Shown here: in pieces, positions 62,601-64,000 of the stretch
Layout: each line of letters starts with the position of its first letter
Position numbering within the stretch: position 1 is the stretch's first letter
Assembly (NCBI RefSeq): GCF_036017915.1
Contig: NZ_CP107929.1
Span: 4,220,001 to 4,284,000 of the forward strand
Direction: 5' to 3'
DNA length: 64,000 nt
Source of the DNA: Micromonospora sp. NBC_00421
GTDB lineage: Bacteria; Actinomycetota; Actinomycetes; Mycobacteriales; Micromonosporaceae
Program-made: the position numbers and the translations under genes
Notes under the pieces: model-generated
The model's input: the letters and a program-made list of their open reading frames with translations, nothing else
Told to the model about the DNA's origin: nothing
Databases searched by the model: none

Positions 62601-63779
62601 TCAACTGGCGGTGCAGGTCACCGCCGGTGCCGTGGCGGTGCCGGTGCTGGTGCCGAGGAACCCGAAGGTGGCCTCGGCGACCGGGGCGAGCGCGCCGTTC
62701 CAGTTCACGTTCCGGGCGGTGACCGCGCTGCCGGTCTGGGCCAGTTCGGCGTTCCACACCTGGGTGATCTGCTGCCCGGCGGGCAGGGTGAAGGTGACCC
62801 GCCAGCCGGTGGTCCGCGCGGCGCCGGTGCTGCGCACGGTCACCTCACCCTGGTAGCCACCCTGCCACTGGTTGGTGACCCGGTAACTCGCAGTGCAGGC
62901 GACCCCGGCCGGCGGCGAGGTGGTCGGCGGGTCCACCGTGGGCGACCCGGTGGGGCTCGCCGTCGGGCTGGGTGAGGTGGTCGGGCTGGGTGAGGTGGTG
63001 GGAGTGGGTGAGGTGGTGGGAGTGGGGGTCGGGGTGGTTCCGCCGAGGGCAGCCACCAGCGCCGGGTACCACCTGTCGGACATCTTCTGGTCGCCTGCCG
63101 CGTTGGGGTGCACCCCGTCGTAGGTATCGGTGGTGGTGCTGAACCCGGTCCACTGGTCGACCACCACGATCGGCGACGCGGTGGTGGCCTTCCCCGCCGC
63201 CCAGCCGTCGATCACGGCGTTCAGGGCCACCGCCCGCTGCCCGCACTCGGCACAACTCGACGGCGCCATCGGGATGATCTTCGCGACGATGATCCGCATC
63301 GCCGGGTTGCTGGCCCGCATCTGGTCCACCAGCTTCGAGTACGCAGCGAGGATGGTCGCCGGTGCGATGTTGCTCCACACGTCGTTGGTGCCGAAGTGCA
63401 TGAGCACCACGTCCGGGCGGGTCGCGGCGAGCCAGCCGGGGAGCAGGTTCTGGTTGGCGACGTTCGTCACCAGGTAACCACCGTGGCCCTCGTTGTCCCC
63501 GTCGTACGGCTGACCGCAGCCCTGCGGGCCGAGGGTGCCGACGAAGTCGACGTCGGTGTGGCCGGTGGACTGGAGGCGGTTCCAGAGGATGGACCGCCAG
63601 CAGCCGGGTGAGCCGGTGATCGAGTCGCCGAGCGGCATGACCCGTACCGGGGTGGCGGCGACGGACCGGGCCGGTGGGGCGGCGGTAGCGGGATGGGCCG
63701 GCGGAGTGACGGCCAGCCCGACGAGCAGGGGGATGGCCGCAAACGCGGCGAGCATGGAGAGGAACGGCCTTCGGAGCAT
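62601..63779 (-). CDS. secreted SGNH-hydrolase esterase with CBM2 cellulose-binding domain
   Basis: 392-aa extracellular enzyme. ATG 63779 (MLRRPFLSMLAAFA) starts the signal peptide. The SGNH hydrolase domain has block I GDSITGSPG (catalytic Ser), block III FGTNDVW (Asn) and block V DGVHPN (Asp/His). It resembles the CE3-type acetyl xylan esterases. A Thr/Pro/Ser linker of TPTTSPS-type repeats leads to a C-terminal CBM2 (CTASYRVTNQWQGGYQGEV, ending TCTAS). It probably deacetylates hemicellulose on plant cell walls. Confidence 0.9.
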   Translation of the reverse strand: MLRRPFLSMLAAFAAIPLLVGLAVTPPAHPATAAPPARSVAATPVRVMPLGDSITGSPGCWRSILWNRLQSTGHTDVDFVGTLGPQGCGQPYDGDNEGHGGYLVTNVANQNLLPGWLAATRPDVVLMHFGTNDVWSNIAPATILAAYSKLVDQMRASNPAMRIIVAKIIPMAPSSCAECGQRAVALNAVIDGWAAGKATTASPIVVVDQWTGFSTTTDTYDGVHPNAAGDQKMSDRWYPALVAALGGTTPTPTPTTSPTPTTSPSPTTSPSPTASPTGSPTVDPPTTSPPAGVACTASYRVTNQWQGGYQGEVTVRSTGAARTTGWRVTFTLPAGQQITQVWNAELAQTGSAVTARNVNWNGALAPVAEATFGFLGTSTGTATAPAVTCTAS

Positions 63780-63953
63780 GGTGAGGGGACTCCTGTCACG
63801 TGACGACGTGCGGTCGGTGACGGCCCGGTTGCTCCCACCTACATCCCAGCAGACCGCACGTACCCGCTCAACGCCCTCCCGCATCGTGGCGAAGCGCTTC
63901 GACGGTCGCCGCGACCGAGGACACCGGCGAGCGCTCCGACGCGCAGCCGCTCC

Positions 63954-64000
63954 TCACCGCTCGGCGAGGGTGCACAGGGTGTCGGTGGACATGCCCGCCA
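63954..64000 (-). CDS. C-terminal end of a gene running off the window (partial)
   Basis: On the minus strand an open frame enters from the right edge and ends AGMSTDTLCTLAER before the stop at 63954-63956. Only about 15 codons are visible, so nothing can be said of function and it might not be coding. Confidence 0.3.
   Translation of the reverse strand, partial: AGMSTDTLCTLAER

Overview
The window is high-GC actinomycete DNA with heavy GTG start use, and it most resembles a Micromonospora-type genome (Micromonosporaceae). Pointers are the paired XRE/DUF5753 regulator plus DUF397 genes, the small GDLLLITRAASVQF-type proteins, and the densely overlapping translationally coupled housekeeping genes. 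From memory of family neighbourhoods, much of the backbone follows the order of the mycobacterial chromosome: rsmD-coaD, recG-DAK2, thiL, DUF3515, ddl, gpsA, cofC, ppk, mutT1, hupB, leuD-leuC, an IclR regulator, tRNA-Glu/tRNA-Gln, and a fumarylacetoacetate-hydrolase-family gene.

Layout. 1-3042: a small coiled-coil protein, a membrane-anchored CAP-domain protein and a GH114-like lipoprotein. 3032-8380 (minus): mutM, rnc, plsX, rpmF, a DUF177 protein, a DivIVA/SepIVA-like coiled-coil protein, coaD and rsmD. 8679-9968: a secreted LPVTG-anchored protein. 10041-11205: a 1.2-kb non-coding stretch full of direct and nested inverted repeats. 11206-18071: recG, a DAK2-domain protein, rpmB, a GNAT, thiL, a stand-alone RAM domain and a DUF3515 protein.

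18072-41866 is a block of accessory genes inserted into the conserved order between DUF3515 and ddl. It opens with an MFS exporter. Its core (20306-30674) is a nine-gene exopolysaccharide cluster: a secreted CE18/Agd3-like deacetylase, a PelF-like GT4 glycosyltransferase with the DUF3492 N-terminus, a 12-TM PelG-like transporter, a sugar-nucleotidyltransferase, two NAD-dependent epimerases, a nucleotide-sugar dehydrogenase and a GH114/PelA-type hydrolase, most of them overlapping or closely spaced. This combination is the parts list of bacterial Pel and of fungal galactosaminogalactan, without a recognisable PelD c-di-GMP receptor, and it is the most interesting system here. It is followed by TetR-controlled oxidoreductases, an AhpD/SigJ pair, a truncated XRE regulator, a row of tiny overlapping genes (one frameshifted at a poly-C run), a secreted trypsin-like protease and a ricin-B-lectin protein that seems cut short.

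41867-58000 returns to the backbone: ddl, an intact XRE/DUF5753-DUF397 pair, a ROK kinase, a PrmC-like methyltransferase, a cystathionine-lyase-type enzyme, gpsA, plsC, cofC, ppk, mutT1, HU with a long Lys/Ala/Thr tail, leuD, leuC and a divergent IclR regulator. 58148-58888 holds two identical tRNA-Glu(CTC) genes and one tRNA-Gln(CTG). 58993-64000 holds a FAH-family hydrolase, a membrane protein, a conserved protein often labelled 3-methyladenine DNA glycosylase, a secreted SGNH esterase with a CBM2 domain, and the edge of one more gene. No transposase, integrase, rRNA, phage module or CRISPR array was seen.
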